A stretch of 64,000 bases of DNA from Sphingomonas sp. KR3-1 (GTDB lineage: Bacteria > Pseudomonadota > Alphaproteobacteria > Sphingomonadales > Sphingomonadaceae), in contig NZ_JBDZDQ010000002.1 in NCBI RefSeq assembly GCF_040049295.1, forward strand, positions 372,001 to 436,000. Reading direction: 5' to 3'. Position 1 is the stretch's first letter. Each line of letters starts with the position of its first letter. This document shows, in pieces, positions 1-9,328 of the stretch. A program made the position numbers and the translations under genes. Under the pieces are notes generated by a model. The model saw only the letters and a list, made by a program, of their open reading frames with translations, did no database searches and had not been told where the DNA came from.

Positions 1-986
1 GATTCCATCACCGAGCTGATCAGCAAGCGCAGGCTGGTCACCGCCTCGTTGAAGTTGGTCTTGAGCTCGGCATAGGCGGCCGGATAGGCGGCGGTGATCT
101 CGGCGGTCAGGTCGCCATGGCTTAGCGCCTGCAGCGTGTCGCGCAGCGTCGCCATCACAGCCTGCAGCTCGGCGGACGAGCGGGCATCGGCCTCGGCGCG
201 GGCCTTGGTGCCCAGGCGGAACTGCTCGACGGCATTGGCGATCTGGCCGAGTTCGTCGGCACGGTCGCGGCTCGGCACTTCGGCCTCGCCACCCTGCGCG
301 AGCACGGTGGTGGCTTCGGTCAGCTTGGCCATCGGCAGCGCGACGGTGCGGTTGATGATCAGCCAGATGCCGATCAGGCCGGCAAAGGCCACCAGCGACA
401 GCAGGATGGTCATCGCGAACGAGAAGGTCGTCTGGCTCTGGCCATAGGCATTGTCCTTGGCCGAGCGGTCGCGCGTCTTGGCGAGCAGGTCGTCGGCCGC
501 CTCGATCGCGTCGTGCGACTTGTCCTTGCCCACGCCCTTGATCGCGGCGAAGGCGCCGGCCTGCTCGCCCTTGTCGTGCAGGTCGAAGATCGTCTTGTTG
601 GCGTCGATCAGTGCGGTCGCCTTGCCGCGCAGGTCGTCCACGCTGCCGCTGAAGTCGCTGCCGGCGACCTTGCTGTAGGAATCGATGTCGGCAAGCAGCT
701 TGGCCTCGCCCTTGGCGCGGCGCTCGACCAGGCTGGCCGTGTCCTTCTCGCTGGCGGCGTTGTAATAGCTGTAGACGATGATGCGCAGCTCGCGGATGTC
801 CGCCAGGATGTCGGTCAGGCCGGAAAGCCCGGTGATGCCGTTCTCGACATGGCGGGTGGCGACGCCGCTCAGGACTTTGTTCGAAGCATAGCCATTGATG
901 CCCATGCCGAGCACCAGCGCGCCGAGAAGGGAGAAGGCGATGAGCAGCTTCTTCGCAAGCGGCCAGCTGTTGACGGTCCTGAGCAT
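1..986 (-). CDS. Methyl-accepting chemotaxis protein, N-terminal part (runs off window)
   Basis: This is the first two thirds or so of a transmembrane chemoreceptor; the signalling hairpin lies beyond the left edge. The protein begins MLRTVNSWPLAKKLLIAFSL, where a short cytoplasmic stretch leads into the first membrane helix. A helical periplasmic part of about 160 residues follows (four-helix-bundle MCP sensor type), then a second membrane helix (FAMTILLSLVAFAGLIGIWL). After that comes a HAMP segment (PMAKLTEATTVLAQG) and a second HAMP-like stretch (TLRDTLQALSHGDLTAEI). The ATG at 984-986 is the only start that precedes the first helix. The ligand cannot be read from the sequence. The gene diverges from the porin gene to its right. 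Confidence 0.85.
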   Translation of the reverse strand, partial: MLRTVNSWPLAKKLLIAFSLLGALVLGMGINGYASNKVLSGVATRHVENGITGLSGLTDILADIRELRIIVYSYYNAASEKDTASLVERRAKGEAKLLADIDSYSKVAGSDFSGSVDDLRGKATALIDANKTIFDLHDKGEQAGAFAAIKGVGKDKSHDAIEAADDLLAKTRDRSAKDNAYGQSQTTFSFAMTILLSLVAFAGLIGIWLIINRTVALPMAKLTEATTVLAQGGEAEVPSRDRADELGQIANAVEQFRLGTKARAEADARSSAELQAVMATLRDTLQALSHGDLTAEITAAYPAAYAELKTNFNEAVTSLRLLISSVME

Positions 987-1205
987 AGCGGTGTTCCACT
1001 GACTTTCGGCGCCCGGTAAGACGCGATGGATAGGCCCCGAGGTGGGGAAAACTATCTCCATTATAGGACTGGCGGTCCCTTTGGCCCCGGAACTACGTAG
1101 TTCGCCGGAGGCTAACGAGAAAGAACAGCAGCCAATCCTTGCCGAGGCCGCGGTGGTCTTCGGCTCGTCCTATAATTGTCACGGTAACCATTTCCGGAGT
1201 GTTCC

Positions 1206-2546
1206 GTGGCCTCTTCCGTCTCCCTTCGTCTCGCCTGCTCTGCGATCCTGCCTCTCCTCGCCGCCACGCCCGCCTTCGCGCAGGATCAGGTCAAGCTTAG
1301 CATCAACGGCAGCGTCCGCGCCCGCGCCGAGACGATCGACGGCCAGTTCCGCCCGAACACGCCGGAGAGCGACAGCTTCCTGTCGTTCCGCACGATGGTT
1401 GCGGCGAAGATCGATATCGGACCGCTCACGATCGGCGGCGAAGTCGTCGATGCGCGCGGCTATGGCGAGAGCGACAAGAGCTCGGTGCGCACAAACGAGA
1501 TCAACGATCTCGAGCCGGCCCAAGTCTATCTCGCCTATCGCCCGGCCAAGGGCGTGCAGGTCACCGTCGGCAAGTTCTCGATGGACATAGGCTCGAGCCG
1601 CCTCGTCGGCCGCACCGATTTCCCCAACGGCGTGCCCACCTATATGGGCGCCAAGCTCGAGGCGCAGGACAAGCACAAGAATGCGCTCGTGCTGTTCTGG
1701 ACGCGGCCCTTCACGGCGCTGCCCGACACCCCGGCCGACATCTATGACAACAAGGCCCAGCTCGACCGCGCGACCGAGAATATCGAATTCTTCGGCGGCG
1801 ACGCCACGCTCGCCCGCCTTTTCGGCACGACCTCGCTCGAGGCCTATGGCTATCGGCTGATCGAGCACGACCGCGCCACCCACCCGACGCGCAACCGCCG
1901 CCTGGTCACCTTCGGCGCGCGCCTGCGCCGGGCGCCGGCCAAGGCCAAGTTCGACTATGAAGTCGAAGGCGCCGTCCAGCGTGGCCTGGCGCGTGCGACC
2001 AGTTCTGTAAGCGACGTTCGCGACCTCAGGGTCCGCGCCGGCTTCGTGCATGGCGAGGCGGGCTATACGATCGCCGGCAAATGGGCACCGCGCATCTCCG
2101 CGATGTTCGACTATGCGAGCGGCGAGACCGCCAATCCCAACAGCTACACGCGCTTCGACACGCTCTACGGCGCGCGCCGCGCCGATTTCGGCCCGCTCTC
2201 GCTCTATGGCCCGTTCGGCCGCGCGAACATCGTCTCGCCGGGGGTGCGCTTCGAAGCCAAGCCGTCCAAGCGCCTCGACCTGATGGCATCGGTGCGCGGT
2301 GCCTGGCTCGCCTCGGCGATCGACAGCTTCGCCTCGACCAGCGTCATCGACAAGACCGGCCGCTCGGGTCCGTTCGGCGGGGCCCAGCTCGAGCTGCGCG
2401 CGCGCCGCTGGCTAGTCCCGCAGAAGCTGCGCCTCGAGCTTGGCGCTGCCTATCTTGCCAAGGGCCCTTTCCTGCGCGACGCGCCCAATGCGCCGCATAC
2501 CGCCGACACCAAGTTCGGCCATGCGGACCTGTCGTTCGCCTTCTGA
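1206..2546 (+). CDS. Alginate-export-type outer-membrane porin
   Basis: The 446-residue product has a clear Sec signal peptide (cleavage near TPAFAQ) followed by alternating amphipathic beta strands and a C-terminal aromatic end (DLSFAF), as expected of an outer-membrane barrel. The composition and the opening strand (LSINGSVRARAETIDGQF) fit the alginate-export (AlgE-like) family common in sphingomonads. Members probably pass anionic sugars or other small solutes, but the substrate here is unknown. The start is a GTG with GGAG about seven bases upstream, which places the signal peptide correctly. The gene stands alone, divergent from the chemoreceptor. Confidence 0.75.
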   Translation: MASSVSLRLACSAILPLLAATPAFAQDQVKLSINGSVRARAETIDGQFRPNTPESDSFLSFRTMVAAKIDIGPLTIGGEVVDARGYGESDKSSVRTNEINDLEPAQVYLAYRPAKGVQVTVGKFSMDIGSSRLVGRTDFPNGVPTYMGAKLEAQDKHKNALVLFWTRPFTALPDTPADIYDNKAQLDRATENIEFFGGDATLARLFGTTSLEAYGYRLIEHDRATHPTRNRRLVTFGARLRRAPAKAKFDYEVEGAVQRGLARATSSVSDVRDLRVRAGFVHGEAGYTIAGKWAPRISAMFDYASGETANPNSYTRFDTLYGARRADFGPLSLYGPFGRANIVSPGVRFEAKPSKRLDLMASVRGAWLASAIDSFASTSVIDKTGRSGPFGGAQLELRARRWLVPQKLRLELGAAYLAKGPFLRDAPNAPHTADTKFGHADLSFAF

Positions 2547-2662
2547 TTTCCGCCTGCAGGCCGGCACTTAGGTAGAAGACACGGATGGGACACATTCCGG
2601 ATTCTGCGTAAATTGCGGCATCCACGGGCAGCACGTCCGGGTCGCAACTGCAGGAGGGCCAA

Positions 2663-3013
2663 TTGAGCCCGACGGTTCCATTGCTGGTGCTGGTGGTCCG
2701 CGAGGCGGGGCTTCGCAGCACGCTCGTCGCGCGCCTCTCCATGGCGGGCGGCGATGTGGTCACGGTCGACAATCTCGACGATCCGCGCGTCGAGCGCTGG
2801 TTGGCGAAGCGCCCGGTGCTGATCGTCGACGACGCCGCGCTCGCCGGGCGTCACGGCGGCGAGGCGGCGCTTCGCGGCGATCCGCGCTGGCGCGCGGTCG
2901 CGGTGGTCGGCGGGCAGGCGGCTGAGGGTGCCGCCATCCCGCGGATCGCGCCTGCCGATTCGGCCAGCGTGCTCGAGGCGATGCTGGCCGGCTGGGGCTA
3001 TCCCGAGCGCTGA
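2663..3013 (+). CDS. Degenerate receiver-like protein
   Basis: The 116-residue product starts at TTG, and a perfect AGGAGG lies six bases upstream, so translation is well supported. Its alternating hydrophobic strands and helices (LLVLVVREAG, PVLIVDDAALAG, AVAVVGG) resemble the alpha/beta fold of a response-regulator receiver. The usual acidic pair at the end of strand 1 is replaced by REAG, although an aspartate pair follows strand 3. It ends seven bases before the FixJ-like gene, which is convergent with it. It may be a non-phosphorylated accessory to that pair, but this is inference; a plain hypothetical protein is the fallback. Confidence 0.55.
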   Translation: MSPTVPLLVLVVREAGLRSTLVARLSMAGGDVVTVDNLDDPRVERWLAKRPVLIVDDAALAGRHGGEAALRGDPRWRAVAVVGGQAAEGAAIPRIAPADSASVLEAMLAGWGYPER

Positions 3014-3020
3014 GCCGGGC

Positions 3021-3635
3021 TCAGTTCTTCGGGAACATGCCCGCAGCAAAGGCGATACGCAGCGCCTCGGAAAGGCTGCGCACTTCCAGCTTCTCCATCA
3101 GGTTCGCGCGGTAGATCTCCACCGTGCGCGGGCTGATGTCGAGCTCATAGGCGATGATCTTGTTCGAGCGCCCCTCGATCAGCCCTTTGAGCACGTCGCG
3201 TTCGCGCGGCGAAAGCTTGGCGATCTTGGTCTCGGCGACATTGACGCGGCTGGCCGCCTCATTGCCTTCTTCCAGCCGGGAGAAGGCGAGGTCGATCGCG
3301 GTCATCAGGAACTCGGCCTCATAGGGCTTCTCGATGAAATCGAGCGCGCCGGCCTTCATCGCCTGCACCGCCAGGCCGACATTGCCCTGGCCCGTCAGGA
3401 TGATCGCCACGAAGCGCGGGTCGCTGCCCACCGAATTGAGCACGTCCAGCCCCGTCGATCCGGGCATGTGGAAATCGAGCAGCAAGACGCCGGGATCTAA
3501 GTCCGGCAAGGATTCGAGGAATATGTCGCCCGACCGGAAGGCCCGGATTACCAGGTCTGAGCGCAAGGATAGCAGGCTGTGCAGCGACGCGCGGACGGCG
3601 TCGTCATCGTCGACGATATAGATCGTTTTTGTCAT
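3021..3635 (-). CDS. FixJ-family response regulator
   Basis: The 204-residue regulator has an N-terminal receiver (IYIVDDDDAVRASL, phospho-acceptor in LLLDFHMPG, conserved lysine in FIEKPYE). The C-terminal LuxR-type helix-turn-helix reads LSPRERDVLKGLIEGRSNK. This layout is that of FixJ/TodT/StyR regulators. The ATG follows directly after the TAG stop of the upstream kinase, so the two are co-translated and almost certainly cognate. The target genes are not evident. No oxygen-sensing role is claimed, because FixJ-type regulators serve many stimuli. Confidence 0.88.
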   Translation of the reverse strand: MTKTIYIVDDDDAVRASLHSLLSLRSDLVIRAFRSGDIFLESLPDLDPGVLLLDFHMPGSTGLDVLNSVGSDPRFVAIILTGQGNVGLAVQAMKAGALDFIEKPYEAEFLMTAIDLAFSRLEEGNEAASRVNVAETKIAKLSPRERDVLKGLIEGRSNKIIAYELDISPRTVEIYRANLMEKLEVRSLSEALRIAFAAGMFPKN

Positions 3636-6371
3636 CTACTCTCCACCCTGTTCCGTGGTGGGCAGCGTGAAGCGGAAGACCGCGCCACCCTCAGGCCGGT
3701 TTTCCGCGCTCAGGACCCCACCATGTGCTTCGATGATACGCTTGCTGATGGAAAGTCCAATACCCATTCCGCCGCCCTCTCGCTTCGTCGTGGTGAAACG
3801 TGAAAACAGTTGGGCCAGCATTGGTTCCGGTATGCCCGGGCCGCTATCGGCGATTTCTATTGCAACCATGTCGTCATTCGACTTGCACGAACTTACGGTG
3901 ATCCGGCGATCGTTGCCGCCTTGTTGACGAAGAACATCTATAGAATTGCGCAGAAGATTGACTACGACTTGCTGCACTTGCACACGGTCTGCGAAAACGC
4001 AGGGTATTTCGGGGTCCAGGTCATAGGTTAGGCGAATGTTGAACTGGCTGGTTCCTATGAGAACCAGGTCGGCGGCGTCGCGGATGGTTGGCCCCAGCGG
4101 CGTGTCGCGCATATCTACATCGCCGCGCATAGTGAAACTGCGCAGCCGGCGGATGATCTCGCCCGCGCGCAGCGTCTGTTCATTGGCCATCCGCAGCAAT
4201 TCGCCCACGCGCTCGATCTCTTCGCCCTTGCCGAGCATCATCCGGGCGGCGGCGAGGAAGTTGGAGGTGGCGGCGAGCGGCTGGTTGAGCTCGTGCGCCA
4301 TGTCGGCGGCGAGCTCGCTCATCGCCGACTGGCGGCCGACATGAGCGAGCTGGGCGTTGAGCTCGCTAAGCTTTTCCTCGCTTTCGAACTGCTCGGTCAG
4401 GTCGCGGGCGAACAGCGTGAAGAGCAGATGCCCGTCGACCCGGGCGACGCTGGCGCGCACTTCCATCGGAAAACGCGTCGACGCGCTGGAGAGGCCCATC
4501 GCCGCGATCGTCTCGCCGCGCGCCAGCGGCGTGCCGGTCTTGAGGAAGCTCGCCAGCCGCGATTCCGCTTCCTCTTCATCAGCCGGATAGGGCGTCAGCA
4601 TCGATACGTGGTGGCCCAGCACCTCTGGCGCGCGATAGCCCCAGAGTTCCTCGGCCGCCGCGCTGAACACCCGGATCGTGCCTTCCTCGTCCACCGCGAG
4701 CATCGCCTCGGGAACGGTCTCGATGATCGAGCGCAGCTGCGCCTCGCGCCGGCGCAGCGCGGCCTCGCGCTCTTCGCGGTCGGTCACGTCGAGCATCGCC
4801 CCCACGGTGTGGGTCAGGTTGCCCCAGGCGTCGTAGAAAGCGCGCGAGGATCCCTCCACCACGCGCACCGATCCGTTGGTCTTGGTGAAGCGGTAGCGGA
4901 AGCGGAACAGCGGCGCGCGGTCGGCCACCGCCTGCTCGATCGCCTCCATCACTGCCTCGGCGTCTTCGGGCTCGATCTGCTCGCGCCAGCTGTCGAAATC
5001 GGTGATCGTGCCCGGTACCAGCCCCAGCCGCTCCTCCGAGCCCGCCACCCAGGTGATCCGCCCGGACTCCACATCCCATTCGAACACGCCCACTTCGTGC
5101 GTTGCTGTGGCGATGGCGAGCCGCTCCTCGCTCTCGCGCAGCTCGGCCACGGCCTCGGCGCGGTCGGAGATATCGGTCATCTTGTGGACCATCACCGGAT
5201 CGCGCCCGGCGATCTCGACGCGGTGGGTGCGCTCGAGGATGGCGATCTCGCGCCCATCCCGGGTGATTTCCACCAGCTCCTGAGCCCCGTCTGGTGCGCG
5301 GCGGGGCAGGACGGCCTCGGCGCTCTCGCAGCGCGAGTGGAGCAGCAGATACTTGTACTGCCCGACCACTTCCTCCTCGCTCCAGCCGAACAGGCTCGCT
5401 GCGCCCTCGGACCAGTGGACGATGCGGCCGTCCGGCGTGGTGATCGCCATGGTGGTCACGTCGATCGCCGCGCTCAGCTCGTCCTTGCCCGATTGCTCGC
5501 GGGCCACGCGGGTGACCGCCCAATAGGCGATCGTGCCGACGACGAGGATGTTGGCCAGGACGATCAGCAACTGGCCCGGCATCGTCGCGATGACCAGCTT
5601 GTGGGTGAAGGTCAGCTCGAGCACGGCGGGGAGCACCGGCAACAGCAGCGCGGCGGGCAGCAGAATCTGCAGCACGCGGCGGTTGCCGGGATCGCGCGCC
5701 ATCGTGCGCATCCAGCTGAACCCGCTGTTCCAGGCGATCGCGGCCAGCGCCAGCGAGATCGAGATCACCGCGCCGGGCAGCGAGGTGGTGAGCAGCGGCA
5801 CCGACGGGTTGCTGCCCGGTCGCGAGAACAGGATGATGATCGCGGCCGCTGCAGCCAGGCCCAGCGCCACGGTGGCGACCAGGCTGCGTATCTCCTTGGC
5901 GAGCAGGTCGTGCACGCTCTGGCTGAGACCCGCCAGTCCGAGCACCAAGAACACCGCCGCCGGGTTCACGCCGGTGCGCCCAAGGGCCGGGAATTGATAT
6001 TCGGCAAGCTGGTTGGGAAAGAGCAGCGCGTCGACGCCGAGGTCGGCACCGCTCCAGCGCTCAAACAGCGAGACCAGCGCGATGGTGAACGGCGCGGTGA
6101 GGCTCGCCACCGCCGTTTTGCGCCGCCCGGCGAACGAGGCGAGAAACCCCAGCGACAGCCCGACATAGCCGATCGTGGTCCAGGGCCAGGCGGGATATTC
6201 GGCAAAACCGAACCCGCGCAGCGACGGAATGTTGAAAAGCCAGCCGGCAAACGCGGCCAGACTGCAGGCCAGCCCAAAACCGGCGAGCGCCACGGCGACT
6301 CGTCTGTTCACCGGCGCCGCCTGCCGGGAGAGCAAGAGCGGCCGCCTGGTAGGGTCACTTGCGAGACGCAA
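3636..6371 (-). CDS. Membrane-bound multi-PAS sensor histidine kinase (FixL/TodS-like)
   Basis: The 911-residue kinase starts with about 300 residues of hydrophobic helices forming a multi-pass membrane sensor. Three PAS regions follow (around ITTPDGRIVHWSEGAASLFG, GVFEWDVESGRITWVAG and AMLAVDEEGTIRVFSAAAEE). The catalytic core has the phospho-histidine in ADMAHELNQPLAATSN and the ATPase boxes NLLRNSID, DSGPGIPE and GMGIGLSI. The start is TTG at 6369-6371 with a GGAAGG-like site upstream; a slightly later start is possible. The gene is joined to the FixJ-like gene (stop TAG touching ATG). The stimulus cannot be deduced; nothing seen proves haem binding. Confidence 0.87.
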   Translation of the reverse strand: MRLASDPTRRPLLLSRQAAPVNRRVAVALAGFGLACSLAAFAGWLFNIPSLRGFGFAEYPAWPWTTIGYVGLSLGFLASFAGRRKTAVASLTAPFTIALVSLFERWSGADLGVDALLFPNQLAEYQFPALGRTGVNPAAVFLVLGLAGLSQSVHDLLAKEIRSLVATVALGLAAAAAIIILFSRPGSNPSVPLLTTSLPGAVISISLALAAIAWNSGFSWMRTMARDPGNRRVLQILLPAALLLPVLPAVLELTFTHKLVIATMPGQLLIVLANILVVGTIAYWAVTRVAREQSGKDELSAAIDVTTMAITTPDGRIVHWSEGAASLFGWSEEEVVGQYKYLLLHSRCESAEAVLPRRAPDGAQELVEITRDGREIAILERTHRVEIAGRDPVMVHKMTDISDRAEAVAELRESEERLAIATATHEVGVFEWDVESGRITWVAGSEERLGLVPGTITDFDSWREQIEPEDAEAVMEAIEQAVADRAPLFRFRYRFTKTNGSVRVVEGSSRAFYDAWGNLTHTVGAMLDVTDREEREAALRRREAQLRSIIETVPEAMLAVDEEGTIRVFSAAAEELWGYRAPEVLGHHVSMLTPYPADEEEAESRLASFLKTGTPLARGETIAAMGLSSASTRFPMEVRASVARVDGHLLFTLFARDLTEQFESEEKLSELNAQLAHVGRQSAMSELAADMAHELNQPLAATSNFLAAARMMLGKGEEIERVGELLRMANEQTLRAGEIIRRLRSFTMRGDVDMRDTPLGPTIRDAADLVLIGTSQFNIRLTYDLDPEIPCVFADRVQVQQVVVNLLRNSIDVLRQQGGNDRRITVSSCKSNDDMVAIEIADSGPGIPEPMLAQLFSRFTTTKREGGGMGIGLSISKRIIEAHGGVLSAENRPEGGAVFRFTLPTTEQGGE

Positions 6372-6543
6372 CGATGCACCTTCCCCTTCCGGGAACTGTC
6401 AATAACACCAATCAAGCTCAAGAGAAAATGGGGATAGTCCAGAGTGGTTCAGTCTTTTTTTGAGGGTTAACCTTCTTAGGCACCCTTGCCAAAGGATCAG
6501 TACCTGCGCGATCACGGATTGTTACGCAGTGGAGGGCAATCTT

Positions 6544-7965
6544 TTGATCCGCACATTGATCATCCTGGGAGCGCTGGCGGGGCTCGCCGCCTGCGATGCC
6601 GGCGGCGGCCGCGCGCAGAGCGCTTCTTCCGATCCGGCACCCGCTTCCTCGGGCCCCGGCAAGGGCAAGGGCTATAGCCACGATCCCTTCCCCTCCACCT
6701 ACCATGCCTATCCCGGCGTGCCGACGCTGCTGACCAACGTCACCGTGTTCGACGGCGAGGGTGGGCGAATCGACAAGGGCCAGGTGCTGTTTCGCGACGG
6801 CAAGATCGTCGCAGTCGGGCAGAGCCTCGATGCTGGCGGCGCCACCGTGATCGACGGCAAGGGTAAGTATGTCACCCCTGGCGTGATCGACATCCATAGC
6901 CATCTCGGCGACTATCCCTCGCCCGGCGTGCAGGCCAATTCGGACGGCAACGAGATGACCGGCCCGGTCACCGCCGATGTTTGGGCCGAGCACAGCGTCT
7001 GGCCGCAGGATCCCGGCTTCGGCCGCGCGCTGGCCAATGGCGGCGTCACCACGCTCGAGATCCTGCCCGGCTCGGCCAACCTGATGGGCGGCCGCTCGGT
7101 GGTGGTGAAGAACGTCTATGCCCGCACCATGCAGGGGATGAAGTTCCCCGGCGCGCCCTATGGCCTCAAGATGGCGTGCGGCGAGAACCCCAAGCGCGTC
7201 TATGGCTCGAAGGGCCGCATGCCCTCCACCCGCATGGGCAACATCGCGGTCGATCGCGCCACCTGGGCGCGCGCGGTCGAATATAAGCGCCGCTGGGACC
7301 GCTATGAGGAAAAGGGCGGCGAGCCGCCGTCGCGCGACCTCGCCATGGATACGCTCCGCGGCGTGCTCGAGGGCGAGATCCTCGTCCAGAACCATTGCTA
7401 CCGCGCCGACGAGATGGCCATCGTCCTCGATATGGCCAAGGAGTTCGGCTACCACGTCTCGGCCTTCCACCACGCGGTCGAGGCCTACAAGATCGCCGAT
7501 CTGTTGAAGGCGAACAACACCTGCGCCGCGGTCTGGGCCGATTGGTACGGCTTCAAGATGGAAGCCTATGACGCGGTGCCCGAGAACCTCGCCATCCTCG
7601 ACAAGGAAGGCGCCTGCGCGATGATCCATTCGGACGACGCCAACGGCATCCAGCGGCTCAACCAGGAAGTCGCCAAGGCGCGTGCCTCCGGCATCAAGGC
7701 CGGCATCCCGATCAGCGAGGAACATGCCTGGACCTGGCTGGCGATCAACCCGGCCAAGGCGCTGGGCATCGCCGACAAGACCGGCAGCCTCAAGCCCGGC
7801 AAGATGGCAGACGTGGTGCTGTGGAACGGCAATCCGTTCAGTGTCTACACCCGGCCCGAGATGGTCTGGGTCGATGGCGCGCTGATGTATGATGCCAAGG
7901 ACCCCAAGCGCCGGCCGGTTTCCGATTTCGAGCTCGGCCAGCCGGGCGAGGGGGATGTGAAGTGA
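6544..7965 (+). CDS. Amidohydrolase-family lipoprotein
   Basis: This metal-dependent hydrolase of the imidazolonepropionase-like amidohydrolase superfamily is about 473 residues long. I chose TTG at 6544 because GGAGGG lies seven bases upstream and the product then starts with a lipoprotein signal (MIRTLIILGALAGLAACDAG, lipobox LAAC). The first metal-site motif appears as IDIHSHLGDY; later metal-site candidates are CYRADEMAI/SAFHHAVEAY and MIHSDDANGI, and the C-terminal composite domain ends GKMADVVLWNGNPF. A longer reading from 6460 lacks a ribosome site. It overlaps the next amidohydrolase, so the two form a translationally coupled pair. The periplasmic substrate is unknown; a dipeptide or cyclic amide is a guess. 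Confidence 0.82.
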   Translation: MIRTLIILGALAGLAACDAGGGRAQSASSDPAPASSGPGKGKGYSHDPFPSTYHAYPGVPTLLTNVTVFDGEGGRIDKGQVLFRDGKIVAVGQSLDAGGATVIDGKGKYVTPGVIDIHSHLGDYPSPGVQANSDGNEMTGPVTADVWAEHSVWPQDPGFGRALANGGVTTLEILPGSANLMGGRSVVVKNVYARTMQGMKFPGAPYGLKMACGENPKRVYGSKGRMPSTRMGNIAVDRATWARAVEYKRRWDRYEEKGGEPPSRDLAMDTLRGVLEGEILVQNHCYRADEMAIVLDMAKEFGYHVSAFHHAVEAYKIADLLKANNTCAAVWADWYGFKMEAYDAVPENLAILDKEGACAMIHSDDANGIQRLNQEVAKARASGIKAGIPISEEHAWTWLAINPAKALGIADKTGSLKPGKMADVVLWNGNPFSVYTRPEMVWVDGALMYDAKDPKRRPVSDFELGQPGEGDVK

Positions 7966-9272
7966 TGACGAAGAAGCTCCTCCTCGCGGCCACTGCCGCG
8001 CTCGCCTTCGCCGTACCTGCCGCCGCCCAGACCGTGGCGATCACCAACGCCAAGCTGGTCGTCGGCGACGGTGGCCAGCCGGTCGACGGCGGCACCGTCG
8101 TGATCCGCGACGGCAAGGTCGTCGCGGCCGGTCCGGGCGTCGCCGTGCCCGCCGGTGTCCGCGTGATCGATGCCGGTGGCAAATGGGTTTCGCCCGGCAT
8201 CTTCGCCGGCTTCACCCGCATGGGCATCGTCGAAGTCGATGGCGTCGACGAGACCAATGACAGCGGCGCGAGCGGCACGGCCTTCCACGCCGCGATCGAC
8301 GTTGCTCCCGCGGTCAATCCCAAGTCGAGCCCGATCGCGATCAACCGCGCCGAAGGCATCACGCGTGCCGTCGTTGCGCCCGACAATCGCGGCTCGATCT
8401 TCGCCGGCCAGGGCGCGATCATCGATCTCGGCGCGGACATGGACGCGGTCAGCAAGCCGCGCGCCTTCCAGTTCATGGAATGGGGCGAGAACGGTGCGCG
8501 CGCCGCCGGCGGCAGCCGCGCGGCGGCCTATGCCACGCTCAAGAACGCGCTGTTCGAGGTCCGCGACTATATCCGCGCGCCGGCGAGCTACACCGATCGC
8601 GGCAAGGATGCCTTCCTAACCCGCGCCGATGCCGAGGCACTGGTGCCGGTGGTGCAGGGCCATATGCCGCTGCTCATCCATGTCGAGCGCGCATCGGACA
8701 TCCTGGTGCTGCTGCAGCTCAAGAAGGAGATGCCGGCGCTCAGGATGGTCTTTGTCGGCGCGACCGAGGGCTGGACCGTCGCCCCGCAGATCGCCGCCGT
8801 CGGCGTGCCGGTGATCGCCACTGCGCTCGCCGACCTGCCCGAAAGCTTCGAGCAGCTTGCCGCCAGCCAATCCAATGTCGGCCGGATGACCGCCGCCGGC
8901 GTGCTCGTCGCGGTCGGCACGATCAACCAGGACGAGGCGCGCCAGGCGCGCTGGGAGAAGCAATACGCCGGCAATCTGGTGGCGCTCAACCGGGTGCCCG
9001 GTGCCACCGGCCTCGATTGGGGCGCGGCCTTCGCGGCGATCAGCTCGAAGCCCGCGGAAGCGCTGGGCCTTGGCGGCGAGTTCGGCTCGCTCAAGCCCGG
9101 CCGCCGCGGCGACGTGGTGATCTGGGACGGCGATCCGCTCGAGATCGGCACCTCGGTGGTCAGCGTGTTCATCGACGGTGTCGAGCAGCCGCTCGAGACG
9201 CGGTGGACGCGCCTGCGCCAGCGCTATCTCGATCCGAAGGACGGCGCGCTGCCCAAGGCCTATCAACACTAG
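7965..9272 (+). CDS. Secreted amidohydrolase-like protein, partner of the upstream enzyme
   Basis: The 435-residue product has a Sec signal peptide (LLLAATAALAFAVPAAAQT) and the beginning and end of an amidohydrolase fold: an N-terminal composite sheet (VAITNAKLVVGDGG, VIDAGGKWVSPGIFAGFTRM) and a C-terminal GRRGDVVIWDGDPLE. The usual HxH motif after the first sheet is not visible; SPGIFAGFTRMG occupies that place. It may therefore be a catalytically altered partner of the upstream enzyme. The ATG at 7965 overlaps the TGA stop of the previous gene; a GTG one codon earlier is also possible. Co-expression is clear from the overlap; function is inferred by family only. Confidence 0.78.
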   Translation: MTKKLLLAATAALAFAVPAAAQTVAITNAKLVVGDGGQPVDGGTVVIRDGKVVAAGPGVAVPAGVRVIDAGGKWVSPGIFAGFTRMGIVEVDGVDETNDSGASGTAFHAAIDVAPAVNPKSSPIAINRAEGITRAVVAPDNRGSIFAGQGAIIDLGADMDAVSKPRAFQFMEWGENGARAAGGSRAAAYATLKNALFEVRDYIRAPASYTDRGKDAFLTRADAEALVPVVQGHMPLLIHVERASDILVLLQLKKEMPALRMVFVGATEGWTVAPQIAAVGVPVIATALADLPESFEQLAASQSNVGRMTAAGVLVAVGTINQDEARQARWEKQYAGNLVALNRVPGATGLDWGAAFAAISSKPAEALGLGGEFGSLKPGRRGDVVIWDGDPLEIGTSVVSVFIDGVEQPLETRWTRLRQRYLDPKDGALPKAYQH

Positions 9273-9328
9273 GAACCTATGGTTACGGTCCCGCATTGAT
9301 TGGGGGATTACATAAAGGGGACGCGGAC

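Noticed and set aside
4293..6437. A 714-codon plus-strand frame opposite the sensor kinase
   Set aside because: It is the GC-rich complement of the kinase, full of His/Arg/Gly/Ala, with no domain or ribosome site; the kinase on the other strand has clear motifs.
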